From Thalassotalea sp. 42_200_T64 (GTDB lineage Bacteria; Pseudomonadota; Gammaproteobacteria; Enterobacterales; Alteromonadaceae), in NCBI GenBank assembly GCA_002162925.1, contig MABC01000018.1:1-36282 (forward strand): a stretch of DNA of 36,282 nt, written 5' to 3'. The notes beneath the pieces were generated by a model. It was not told the origin of the DNA. It worked only from the letters and a program-made list of their open reading frames with translations, and searched no databases. Position 1 is the stretch's first letter, and each line of letters begins with the position of its first letter. The position numbers were made by a program, and so were the translations under genes. Below, one piece after another: positions 8,929 to 16,488 of this stretch.

Positions 8929-8964
8929 TCAATTTCTTGTAATACATTTTATTACAAGAATTGA
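8929..8964 (+). terminator. hairpin at the end of the tol-pal operon
   Basis: TCAATTTCTTGTAAT at 8929-8943 pairs with ATTACAAGAATTGA at 8951-8964, with one bulged T and a 7-base loop, six bases after the cpoB stop. No T-run follows, so it may be a transcript-protecting 3' hairpin or a weak terminator rather than a classic intrinsic one. Confidence 0.5.
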
Positions 8965-9034
8965 TGATAACTTGCTCTATCTGGTGGGTTTTTATGCAGA
9001 CAAACTTATTTTTTCAAAAAACTGAAAATTGTTG

Positions 9035-9062
9035 TTGCACTTAAATTTATTATCAGTATTAT
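9035..9062 (+). promoter_or_regulatory. promoter of the tRNA-Lys array
   Basis: TTGCAC at 9035-9040 and TATTAT at 9057-9062, spacer 16. The next bases (ATGCCCCGCG) make a GC-rich discriminator, the hallmark of stringently controlled stable-RNA promoters. About 43 bases separate the -10 box from the first tRNA. Confidence 0.65.
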
Positions 9063-9105
9063 ATGCCCCGCGTTGAGGCACCAACTTTAACGCAAAAAAA
9101 TATGT

Positions 9106-9181
9106 CGGTCGTTAGCTCAGTTGGTAGAGCAGTTGGCTTTTAACCAATTTGTCGAAGGTTCAAATCCTTCACGACCGACCA
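9106..9181 (+). tRNA. tRNA-Lys (anticodon UUU), copy 1
   Basis: 76 bases with encoded CCA. Acceptor CGGTCGT/ACGACCG with A discriminator, D-arm TTAGCTCAGTTGGTAGAGC, anticodon arm TTGG-CTTTTAA-CCAA, T-arm around GGTTCAAATCC. Anticodon TTT identifies lysine. The first acceptor pair is C-G instead of the G-C of E. coli tRNA-Lys. Confidence 0.97.
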
Positions 9182-9206
9182 CTTTCTTTTTATGAAGTTA
9201 GTAAGG

Positions 9207-9282
9207 GTATCAAAAGTAAAAGCCGAGGCTTTTAACGCTAATATCCAAATAGGTCGAAGGTTAAAACCTCTATGTCCGATTA
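9207..9282 (+). pseudogene. decayed tRNA-Lys copy
   Basis: The stretch keeps GAGGCTTTTAACGC (anticodon-arm region), GGTCGAAGGTTAAAACCTC (T-arm) and TGTCCGATTA (acceptor end), but the D-arm and pairing are lost. The flanks on both sides carry the same motif, ACTTTC..CTTTATGAAGTTAGT, as follows copy 1, so it is a tandem duplicate that has decayed. Confidence 0.65.
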
Positions 9283-9370
9283 CTTTCCTCTTTATGAAGT
9301 TAGTGAGATTAATTATTCTCTAGGATGTCTTCCTATTATTTGAATAATTAATCAAGCAAAGTTTATATGT

Positions 9371-9446
9371 CGGTCGTTAGCTCAGTTGGTAGAGCAGTTG
9401 GCTTTTAACCAATTTGTCGAAGGTTCAAATCCTTCACGACCGACCA
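9371..9446 (+). tRNA. tRNA-Lys (anticodon UUU), copy 2
   Basis: Identical in sequence to the copy at 9106-9181, with encoded CCA. Downstream flank ACTTTCTTCTTTATGA resembles that of copy 1, showing that spacer and gene were duplicated together. Confidence 0.97.
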
Positions 9447-9506
9447 ACTTTCTTCTTTATGAATAGGCTGGTCAAAAGTAAATATTGCAAATTTAGAAAT
9501 TATATT

Positions 9507-9582
9507 CGGTCGTTAGCTCAGTTGGTAGAGCAGTTGGCTTTTAACCAATTTGTCGAAGGTTCAAATCCTTCACGACCGACCA
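9507..9582 (+). tRNA. tRNA-Lys (anticodon UUU), copy 3
   Basis: Identical to copies 1 and 2. Its ACCA end begins an 18-20 base perfect hairpin, ACCAACTTT-TC-AAAGTTGGT (9579-9598), which is repeated after copy 4. Confidence 0.97.
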
Positions 9583-9629
9583 ACTTTTCAAAGTTGGTTT
9601 TAAATTCTAAAACTCTCAAGGTATATCGT

Positions 9630-9705
9630 CGGTCGTTAGCTCAGTTGGTAGAGCAGTTGGCTTTTAACCAATTTGTCGAAGGTTCAAATCCTTCACGACC
9701 GACCA
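9630..9705 (+). tRNA. tRNA-Lys (anticodon UUU), copy 4
   Basis: Identical to the other three copies. The spacer before it starts with the same CCA-overlapping hairpin as the one that follows it (9702-9721). Confidence 0.97.
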
Positions 9706-9818
9706 ACTTTTCAAAGTTGGTAAAGTAAGCTTGAACTTTTAGGTTCACAAATTTTTCAGGAACAAATTTGAACGTGCAAAGCACGGCCCGTAGGGTGTAG
9801 TACAGGAGGTACGGAATA

Positions 9819-9838
9819 CAATCCTTCACGACCGACCA
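9819..9838 (+). pseudogene. 3' fragment of a fifth tRNA-Lys
   Basis: Twenty bases (AATCCTTCACGACCGACCA and one base before) match the T-arm/acceptor end and CCA of the intact copies. They are followed by ACTTCTTCTTT, the flank type seen after copies 1 and 2. The 113 bases before it (9706-9818) are unrelated to tRNA, so the 5' part of this copy has been lost or replaced. Confidence 0.7.
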
Positions 9839-9894
9839 CTTCTTCTTTCTTCATACTTCGCATTTCATCAATCAAAAATATCCAAATAACTTCG

Positions 9895-10491
9895 TTATTT
9901 TCTATTCAACTGTTTGTTAATAAACCCCCAAGCTGGATAAATCAACCCGCCGATAGCACCCCATAAATGCGCATCAATGGCGACTCGGGCGTTAATCATC
10001 GCTTCTACATCGGCGCTTGCACCAAATACTTGTTCATATAGAATTTTTCCCCACACAGCGAGCAATAACAAGTAACCTGACTTCCAGCCTTTTTGAATGT
10101 CACAAATAGCACCCCAAACAAAGATGCCGTGTAAAACCCCCGACAAACCGACATAACGGATCATGTCTGGCACAAAGAAATAGATGCCTAAGCTACAGAA
10201 GATTGCAGCGAATAAAAAATTAACCGCATAGCTTTTTGACGAGTAATGCTCGCCATGCAACGCCCAAAGCATACTTAGCCCGGCAATATTTAACAGTAGG
10301 TGGTTAAAGTTGGTATGATCGAAATGCCCGGTGAGCAAACGCCAAAACTCGCCATCGTTAATGCTGTGCCGGTTGTATATCAGCAAATCGCTGATATTGT
10401 CGGGCAAAAAAAAAGTCATTATCGCCAGGATGAAAATAATCAGTGGCAGGGTACAAGCTTGACGAGTAATTGGTAAAGACAACTTCAACAT
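9895..10491 (-). CDS. rrtA: rhombosortase (rhomboid-family GlyGly-CTERM protease)
   Basis: 198 residues, about six hydrophobic segments. The rhomboid serine-protease core is present: catalytic Ser117 in GLSGVLHG (115-122), catalytic His175 in DAHLWGAIGG, and conserved HFDHTNFNHLLLN at 56-69 resembling the rhomboid His/Asn motif. The size and the GLSGxLHG form match rhombosortases, which cleave proteins with a C-terminal GlyGly-CTERM anchor during type II secretion and surface attachment. No GlyGly-CTERM substrate is visible in the window. Divergent from tapT. Confidence 0.85.
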   Translation of the reverse strand: MLKLSLPITRQACTLPLIIFILAIMTFFLPDNISDLLIYNRHSINDGEFWRLLTGHFDHTNFNHLLLNIAGLSMLWALHGEHYSSKSYAVNFLFAAIFCSLGIYFFVPDMIRYVGLSGVLHGIFVWGAICDIQKGWKSGYLLLLAVWGKILYEQVFGASADVEAMINARVAIDAHLWGAIGGLIYPAWGFINKQLNRK

Positions 10492-10535
10492 AAGGGCATT
10501 TCGGGTTTATAATGATTTCTTTTATTATTTTAACG

Positions 10536-10566
10536 TTAATCACTAATTTAAATATATAGTGATTAA
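10536..10566. promoter_or_regulatory. dyad in the rrtA/tapT divergent promoter region
   Basis: Perfect 10-bp inverted repeat TTAATCACTA / TAGTGATTAA with an AT-rich 11-base spacer, ending 12 bases before the tapT start and overlapping a possible TATAGT -10 box. It could be an operator or an RNA hairpin in the tapT leader. Confidence 0.4.
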
Positions 10567-10578
10567 TGCAAAGGCGTT

Positions 10579-11181
10579 ATGAGTCGACAGTATTGCACAA
10601 GGTGTCATAGACCGCTAGTTACATGTATCTGCAGTTTAAGCTGCAATATTGACAATAACGTCGATATTTGGCTATTACAGCACCCCAGTGAAGAAAAGCA
10701 GTCCAAGGGCACAGCCACATTGACGCATTTAAGCTTGCGCAATTGCCGAGTGTTAATTGCAGAGGATTTTAGTCATTGTGAACCGCTTAACCAAATTATT
10801 GCCGATGCTGAAATAAACGTTATTCTACTTTATCCAGGGGAAGATGCTAAACTTGCGACGAAACAGAGTTTGGCAGAACAACTTAAAACCGTGGTTTTGG
10901 TCTTAGACGGCACCTGGAAAAAAGCCTATCGGATGTATCAGTTATCTAAGAATTTGAAAAACATAGTAAAAATCACGCTGGCAGATACCATCAAAAGCCA
11001 GTATCTTATTCGTAAGCATCACAAAGACAATGACGTATCTACCATAGAAGCTTGTGCGCATGCCTTGATTGCCTTAGAGGGTGATAATGAAAAGTACCAA
11101 CCATTACTCGAAAGCTTTGCAAACTTTAATCAATTTCAATTGTCTTTAGTGCCAGCTCATAAAACTGTCATTAAAGAGTAA
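10579..11181 (+). CDS. tapT: tRNA-uridine aminocarboxypropyltransferase, DTW domain
   Basis: 200 residues. N-terminal zinc site C6xxC9, C16xC18; SAM-binding TDD/DTW superfamily core with QHPSEEKQSKGTATL (34-48) and DGTWKKAYRMY at 110-120 (the DTW motif in DGTW form), then STIEA. Family members (E. coli TapT/YfiP) transfer the 3-amino-3-carboxypropyl group of SAM to U47 of several tRNAs to give acp3U47; tRNA-Lys is among the known E. coli substrates. It lies about 0.9 kb from the four tRNA-Lys genes, which may be coincidence. It is followed after 28 bases by ggt. Confidence 0.85.
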   Translation: MSRQYCTRCHRPLVTCICSLSCNIDNNVDIWLLQHPSEEKQSKGTATLTHLSLRNCRVLIAEDFSHCEPLNQIIADAEINVILLYPGEDAKLATKQSLAEQLKTVVLVLDGTWKKAYRMYQLSKNLKNIVKITLADTIKSQYLIRKHHKDNDVSTIEACAHALIALEGDNEKYQPLLESFANFNQFQLSLVPAHKTVIKE

Positions 11182-11209
11182 ACCAGAAGAAAAATGAAAA
11201 GGAACCTCA

Positions 11210-12973
11210 GTGTTTAATAAATTAAAACTTTTTGCGCTTATCCCGTTATTACTGCTTTCCTCTGCTTGTGTTTTCGAACAAACAAACAGTCAAGTAGCCA
11301 GAGAAGACAGAGAGCCGGAAGCCACTACCGGCTTTATTCAGAACACAGCGGTTGTTGGCAGCAAATATATGGTGGCAGCAGCCAACCCATATGCCAGCAA
11401 TACCGGCTTTAATATTTTAGAAAAAGGTGGCAATGCCATTGATGCCGCTATTGCCGTGCAATTAGTCTTAACCTTAGTTGAGCCTCAGTCCTCGGGCATC
11501 GGCGGTGGCGCGTTTATTTTGCATTTTGATAATGCCACTAAAAACCTCAGCACCTTTGATGGCCGTGAAGTTGCTCCTGAAGCTGCCACGCAAGATTTAT
11601 TTCTCAATCCTGACGGCACTGCCGTTCGCTGGATTGATGCCGTTGTTGGTGGCCGAAGTGTTGGCGTTCCCGGGGTGCTAAAAGCATTAGAAGATGCCCA
11701 CAAAAAACATGGCAAATTGCCTTGGGCTGAGTTATTTACCGATGCAATAAAACTTGCCGAAGATGGCTTTATTGTTTCACCGCGAATGGCAAAGTTAGTG
11801 GCGATGGGCTTTAACCCCGGAGTGAAAAGATTAACAAAGGCGAGCCATTATTTTTTCCCAAATGGTGTCCCAATTAAGCCGGGTAGTTTGTTAAAGAACC
11901 CTGAATTGGCGAAAGTGTACAAGGCAATTAGTAAGCAAGGCACAAAAGTGTTCTATCACGGTTGGATTGCACAGAGTATGGTGAAAGCCGTACAAAACTC
12001 TGCCATTGCTCCTGGCCGATTAGTGTTAACCGATTTAGCCAGTTATCGTGCGACTGAGGTTGATGCGGTTTGTGGGTCTTATAAACAGTTTAACGTTTGC
12101 GGCATGCCGCCTCCTAGCTCTGGCGGTATTGCCGTTATTCAATTGCTGAAACAACTTGAACAACATAATTTAAAGAAATTCTCTGCCAATGATGTTAACG
12201 CGCTGCATTTGTTTAGCCAAAGCTCACGCCTTGCCTATGCTGATAGAGCAAGGTACATTGCCGATCCTGATTTTGTGCAAGTTCCGGTTGCGAGTTTACT
12301 TGATAATCAATACCTGCAACAACGGGGACAATTGATAAATTTAAGGCAAGATATGGGCAAAGCTGTAGCCGGCGAGTTCAGCCATGTTGCCAGACTGGCT
12401 GTCGATAACGCGATTGAAATGCCATCAACATCGCACATCGCGATAGTAGATAGTGAAGGCAATGCGATATCGATGACCAGCAGTATTGAAATGGCGTTTG
12501 GCTCTGCCGTGTTTGTGGAAGGATTTTTATTAAATAATCAGTTAACCGACTTTTCATTAACGCCTGTGGTTGATGGTATACCCGTTGCGAATCGCTTAGA
12601 GCCATTTAAGCGGCCAAGAAGTTCAATGGCGCCTACTATGGTATTTAATCAAGATGGTAGCTTACGTTTGGTAATAGGCTCTCCTGGCGGTAGTCGTATT
12701 ATCAATTATGTGGCGCAAACCTTGATTGCTGTATTAGACTGGCAGCTAGATATTCAATCGGCGATCAATTTACCGAAAATCACCAATAGAAATGATATTA
12801 CCACCTTGGAGAAAGGCACGAATTTAGAAACATTAAAATCGCAGTTAGAAGCGATGGGTCATAATGTGGCGATTAGAGATTTAAACAGTGGTATACACGG
12901 CATCGAAGTATACCGAGGAAAATTAGTCGGAGGGGCTGATCCTCGCCGCGAAGGCAAAGTATTTGCTAACTAA
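11210..12973 (+). CDS. ggt: gamma-glutamyltranspeptidase (putative lipoprotein)
   Basis: 587 residues from a GTG at 11210 with AAAGGA eight bases upstream. N-terminal hydrophobic segment ends in LSSAC, suggesting lipidation at Cys20; Ser at -3 makes the lipobox imperfect. The Ntn-hydrolase proenzyme is complete: GNAIDAAIAVQ, SSGIGGGAF, then the autocatalytic Thr407 in PSTSHIAIVD, which becomes the N-terminus of the small subunit, and SPGGSRI near 500. The enzyme hydrolyses or transfers gamma-glutamyl groups from glutathione in the periplasm. It is convergent with cysK; both act in thiol metabolism, though shared regulation is not shown. Confidence 0.93.
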   Translation: MFNKLKLFALIPLLLLSSACVFEQTNSQVAREDREPEATTGFIQNTAVVGSKYMVAAANPYASNTGFNILEKGGNAIDAAIAVQLVLTLVEPQSSGIGGGAFILHFDNATKNLSTFDGREVAPEAATQDLFLNPDGTAVRWIDAVVGGRSVGVPGVLKALEDAHKKHGKLPWAELFTDAIKLAEDGFIVSPRMAKLVAMGFNPGVKRLTKASHYFFPNGVPIKPGSLLKNPELAKVYKAISKQGTKVFYHGWIAQSMVKAVQNSAIAPGRLVLTDLASYRATEVDAVCGSYKQFNVCGMPPPSSGGIAVIQLLKQLEQHNLKKFSANDVNALHLFSQSSRLAYADRARYIADPDFVQVPVASLLDNQYLQQRGQLINLRQDMGKAVAGEFSHVARLAVDNAIEMPSTSHIAIVDSEGNAISMTSSIEMAFGSAVFVEGFLLNNQLTDFSLTPVVDGIPVANRLEPFKRPRSSMAPTMVFNQDGSLRLVIGSPGGSRIINYVAQTLIAVLDWQLDIQSAINLPKITNRNDITTLEKGTNLETLKSQLEAMGHNVAIRDLNSGIHGIEVYRGKLVGGADPRREGKVFAN

Positions 12974-12990
12974 TTTATTTCCTGTAGATA

Positions 12991-13028
12991 AAAAAATGGG
13001 CATAACCTCACGATTATGCCCATTTTTT
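12991..13028. terminator. bidirectional terminator between ggt and cysK
   Basis: Perfect 15-bp inverted repeat AAAAAATGGGCATAA / TTATGCCCATTTTTT with an 8-base loop. It has a T-run in both directions, as expected between convergent genes. Confidence 0.92.
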
Positions 13029-13051
13029 ATCGTATCTCGTAAAGAAATAAA

Positions 13052-14020
13052 TTACTGGGTAAGTTCTGCGTCAGTAAAGGTATCAGCAAATAGCGGGCTT
13101 GATAAATATCTTTCCGCCGAACTGGCCAAAATGACCACAATGGTCTTGTCGGCATTTTCAGGTTTTTCAGCTAAGCGTTTCGCTGCAACTACGGCCGCGC
13201 CTGATGAAATACCGGCTAATATACCTTCTTCCTTCATTAAACGATGGGTCATGGCAATAGAATCATCATTTGATACGCGTTCAACTGAATCAACTAATGA
13301 CAAGTCTAAGTTACCAGGAATAAAACCAGCGCCAATGCCCTGAATTTTATGTGGTCCAGGCGTTAATTCTTCGCCGGCAATTTTTTGACCTATTACTGGT
13401 GAGTCGGTAGGCTCAACAGCAACCGATTGAATCGCTTTGCCCTGGGTATTTTTAATATAACGACTCACACCGGTAATGGTGCCGCCCGTGCCAACGCCAG
13501 CAACAAAAATATCTACGGCGCCATCAGTGTCCTGCCAAATTTCTGGACCGGTGGTTTTTTCATGAATTTCCGGGTTGGCCGGGTTATCAAACTGACCCAG
13601 AATTAAGTATTTATCCGGGTTGGTCGCTCTAATTTCTTCGGCTTTATCAATCGCACCTTTCATGCCTTTAGCACCATCGGTAAGTTCAATTTTTGCACCT
13701 AAAGCGACCAATAATTTTCTGCGTTCTAAACTCATCGTGTGTGGCATGGTGAGAATAAGATCATAACCTTTCGCTGCCGCAACAAAAGCTAAAGCGATAC
13801 CGGTGTTACCACTGGTTGGCTCGACGAGGGTGATATCTTTAGTGAGAGTACCCTTTTTTTCAGCATCCCAAATCATGTTGGCACCGATACGACATTTCAC
13901 ACTAAAACTAGGGTTTCTTGCTTCAATTTTTGCGTATACGTTTCCACCACATACATTGTTTAATTTAACGAGTGGAGTTTTACCAATGGTTTCAGAGTTG
14001 TCTTGATATAGATTTGACAT
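13052..14020 (-). CDS. cysK: cysteine synthase A (O-acetylserine sulfhydrylase)
   Basis: 322 residues, full CysK length. PLP-binding Lys42 in [11 protein letters not shown], phosphate/substrate loop PTSGNTG at 68-74, and the C-terminal SSGAAV segment. Makes cysteine from O-acetylserine and sulfide in the cytoplasm. The C-terminal ASSAERYLS keeps the CysK-type YLS motif, supporting CysK over CysM. Monocistronic, upstream gap 14021-14401 holds a palindromic element. Confidence 0.97.
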   Translation of the reverse strand: MSNLYQDNSETIGKTPLVKLNNVCGGNVYAKIEARNPSFSVKCRIGANMIWDAEKKGTLTKDITLVEPTSGNTGIALAFVAAAKGYDLILTMPHTMSLERRKLLVALGAKIELTDGAKGMKGAIDKAEEIRATNPDKYLILGQFDNPANPEIHEKTTGPEIWQDTDGAVDIFVAGVGTGGTITGVSRYIKNTQGKAIQSVAVEPTDSPVIGQKIAGEELTPGPHKIQGIGAGFIPGNLDLSLVDSVERVSNDDSIAMTHRLMKEEGILAGISSGAAVVAAKRLAEKPENADKTIVVILASSAERYLSSPLFADTFTDAELTQ

Positions 14021-14165
14021 GATTAATCCTATTAAAAATTCTTAAAAAGCGTTAATATCTCGCTTATTATAGATTAGATTACAGATTTTTTTTTATTGTT
14101 AAAGTAACTGATAAGTATAACTAATAACAGTTTGTATTAAGATATTTATTACTTTTTTGAATATT

Positions 14166-14364
14166 AATACCAAACGACATGAATATCTGCTCACTCAGCG
14201 ATAGGAAAAAGAGTTTTAGGCAAGGCTTTCATTTTGTACTGTGGTTATTCCACAGAAAAAATGTTTAACGCGGCATACAACTCTTTTAACATCGCCCTTT
14301 GGGTATTTATTATAGCACCTTTGATAAGCACTGAGTTGACCATATATTCATCTCGCTTGGTATA
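14166..14364. repeat. nested palindromic element 1 (MITE-like), about 199 bp
   Basis: Fills most of the gap between cysK and the MoxR gene. Terminal inverted repeats of about 33 bases: left 14166-14199 (AATACCAAACGACATGAATAT...) and right 14332-14364, whose reverse complement starts TATACCAAGCGAGATGAATA. Inside lie a second inverted pair (AAAGAGTT near 14209 / AACTCTTTT near 14279) and a central hairpin CTGTGG-TTATT-CCACAG. The inner module GTTTTAGGCAAGGC...TTTAACGCGGCATA recurs in the two other elements of this window. No coding capacity. Confidence 0.75.
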
Positions 14365-14401
14365 ACAGTTTTATCCACTTTAATCACTTTTTAGGACCAT
14401 T

Positions 14402-15247
14402 ATGACCACTTTCACCGGTACCAAAAACTACATTGCCAGTAACGATCTGCAACTCGCGGTAAATGCGGCTATTGCCCTGGAAAAACCTTTATTGATAAAA
14501 GGCGAACCGGGCACGGGCAAAACCATGTTGGCTGAAGAGATGGCTCTGGCTTTAGACTTAGAGCTTATTCAATGGCACATAAAATCAACCACCAGGGCTC
14601 AGCAAGGACTCTATGAATACGATGCCGTATCGCGCTTAAGAGACAGTCAATTAGGCAGGGAGGGGGTAAAAGATATCAGCAATTACATTGTTAAAGGCAA
14701 ACTTTGGCAAGCATTTTCTGCAGATAAGCGGCCGGTACTGTTGATTGATGAGATCGACAAGGCCGATATCGAATTTCCCAACGATTTATTGCTAGAGCTC
14801 GATAAAATGGAGTTTTATGTGTATGAAACTCAACAAAAGGTTGTGGCCAAACAACGGCCGATCGTCATTATTACGTCGAATAACGAAAAAGAGCTTCCAG
14901 ATGCGTTTTTACGTCGTTGTTTCTTTCATTACATCAAGTTTCCTGAGAAAGAAGAAATGCAAAGCATAGTTGATGTGCATTTTGATGGGTTAAAACAAAC
15001 ATTACTCGATGAAGCCTTGGCGGTATTTTTCAATTTAAGAGACATTCCGGGCTTAAAGAAAAAGCCTTCGACGTCAGAGTTAATCGACTGGTTAAAATTA
15101 TTGGTGGCGGAAGATATCGACATTGATGTATTGCATGAAACCAACCAGAAAAAATTAATCCCGCCATTGCATGGCGCATTATTGAAAAATGAGCAGGACG
15201 TACATTTATTTGAAAAGCTTGCCTTTATGCACCGAGGTCAGCGTTAA
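14402..15247 (+). CDS. MoxR-family AAA+ ATPase
   Basis: 281 residues. Walker A GEPGTGKT at 34-41, Walker B VLLIDEIDK at 112-120, sensor-1 IITSNNEKELP at 157-166, then Arg pair RRCFFHYI at 171-178. MoxR ATPases act as chaperones that work with a VWA-domain partner to insert metals/cofactors or assemble complexes. The stop TAA shares one base with the ATG of the VWA gene (TAATG), so the pair is translationally coupled. AGGA precedes the ATG. The client is unknown. Confidence 0.93.
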   Translation: MTTFTGTKNYIASNDLQLAVNAAIALEKPLLIKGEPGTGKTMLAEEMALALDLELIQWHIKSTTRAQQGLYEYDAVSRLRDSQLGREGVKDISNYIVKGKLWQAFSADKRPVLLIDEIDKADIEFPNDLLLELDKMEFYVYETQQKVVAKQRPIVIITSNNEKELPDAFLRRCFFHYIKFPEKEEMQSIVDVHFDGLKQTLLDEALAVFFNLRDIPGLKKKPSTSELIDWLKLLVAEDIDIDVLHETNQKKLIPPLHGALLKNEQDVHLFEKLAFMHRGQR

Positions 15248-16419
15248 TGCTAATAGAGTTCTTCTTTAAGCTAAAAGAGTACCGGGTACCTTGTACGCTA
15301 CGAGAGTTACTCGATTTATTATCGGCGATGGAAAAGCGGGTGATTTTTTGCTCGGTTGACGACTTTTATACGCTGTCGCGGGTGATATTAGTAAAAGACG
15401 AAAGCCATTTCGATAAGTTTGATCGCGCCTTTGCCGACTACTTTCAAGGGGTGTCTAACATAGAGTTAGATTTATCCAATATCCCCAAAGACTGGCTGGA
15501 AAAACGCTTTCAGCAGCAATTATCGGCAGAAGAAAAAGCTCAGGTGAAACAATTAGGCGGGTTAGACGAGCTGATGAAAACCTTGCGTGAACGGTTAGCC
15601 GAGCAACAAAAGCGTCATCAAGGCGGCAATAAGTGGATAGGCACTGGCGGCACGTCACCTTTTGGTGCGCATGGCTATCATCCCGGCGGCGTCAGAATAG
15701 GCCAGGCCGGTAACCGAAGTTTTTCTGCCGCAAAAGTATGGGACAAACGCGAGTTTAAAAATTTAGACTCAAATGTTGAGCTTGGTACCCGAAATATCAA
15801 AGTGGCGTTGCGTAAACTGCGACAGTTTGCCCGTACCGGGGCTGCAGAGGTGTTAGATTTAGATCATACCATTCGCGCAACGGCAAAAAATGCCGGTTAT
15901 TTGGATGTGAAAATGCAGCCTGAACGACACAATGCCATTAAAGTGTTGATGTTTTTTGATGTCGGCGGCTCTATGGATGAATACATTAAAGTGTGTGAGG
16001 AGTTGTTTAGTGCGGTGCACACCGAATTTAAACATCTGGAATACTTTTATTTTCATAACTGCGTGTATGAACACGTTTGGCACGATAATGGTCGCCGTTA
16101 TCAGGAAACCATCGAGGTATGGGATATTCTGCACCGTTTTTCCCGAGATTACAAAATCATCTTTGTTGGCGATGCCACCATGGGACCTTACGAGGTTTCA
16201 TACCCGGGGGGCAGTGTCGAGCATTGGAATGAAGAACCGGGTAGTGTCTGGTTAAAGCGTATTACCGATCATTTTGATAATTGTATCTGGTTAAACCCAC
16301 AACCTGACAAGTATTGGAGTCACTATCAGTCAATAGGGTTAATCAACCAGCTGATGGCACAGAGAATGTACCCCATGACAATATCGGGTTTATCTTCTGC
16401 CATAAAAGAATTACTGTAG
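15247..16419 (+). CDS. VWA-domain protein (CoxE/COG3825-like), MoxR partner
   Basis: 390 residues. N-terminal helical part (about 1-125), a Gly-rich linker around 126-155 (GGNKWIGTGGTSPFG), then a C-terminal von Willebrand A domain. The MIDAS motif is DVGGSMD at 238-244, which departs from the canonical DxSxS by Gly for the first Ser, a form I recall as usual in this subfamily. A second metal-site residue region is VGDATMGP. Coupled to the ATPase gene by a 1-base overlap. Not recognised beyond the family. Confidence 0.87.
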   Translation: MLIEFFFKLKEYRVPCTLRELLDLLSAMEKRVIFCSVDDFYTLSRVILVKDESHFDKFDRAFADYFQGVSNIELDLSNIPKDWLEKRFQQQLSAEEKAQVKQLGGLDELMKTLRERLAEQQKRHQGGNKWIGTGGTSPFGAHGYHPGGVRIGQAGNRSFSAAKVWDKREFKNLDSNVELGTRNIKVALRKLRQFARTGAAEVLDLDHTIRATAKNAGYLDVKMQPERHNAIKVLMFFDVGGSMDEYIKVCEELFSAVHTEFKHLEYFYFHNCVYEHVWHDNGRRYQETIEVWDILHRFSRDYKIIFVGDATMGPYEVSYPGGSVEHWNEEPGSVWLKRITDHFDNCIWLNPQPDKYWSHYQSIGLINQLMAQRMYPMTISGLSSAIKELL

Positions 16420-16488
16420 TAAAATTAATCACTTAGCTTATGCATATTGGTATCATAGTAAATAACGAAGCTTAGCTCAGGATTGTAG

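Noticed and set aside
9414..9728. 104-residue open frame across the tRNA-Lys genes
   Set aside because: It repeats the same peptide because it reads through identical tRNA copies; it is not a gene. The same holds for the minus-strand frame at 9641-9829.
12963..13343. Plus-strand open frame opposite cysK
   Set aside because: It overlaps the clear cysK gene and the bidirectional terminator; no homology is recognisable.
15961..15977. Broken MIDAS in the VWA gene (DVGGS instead of DxSxS)
   Set aside because: I recall the DVGGSM form as normal for this VWA subfamily, so I do not report it as a loss of function.
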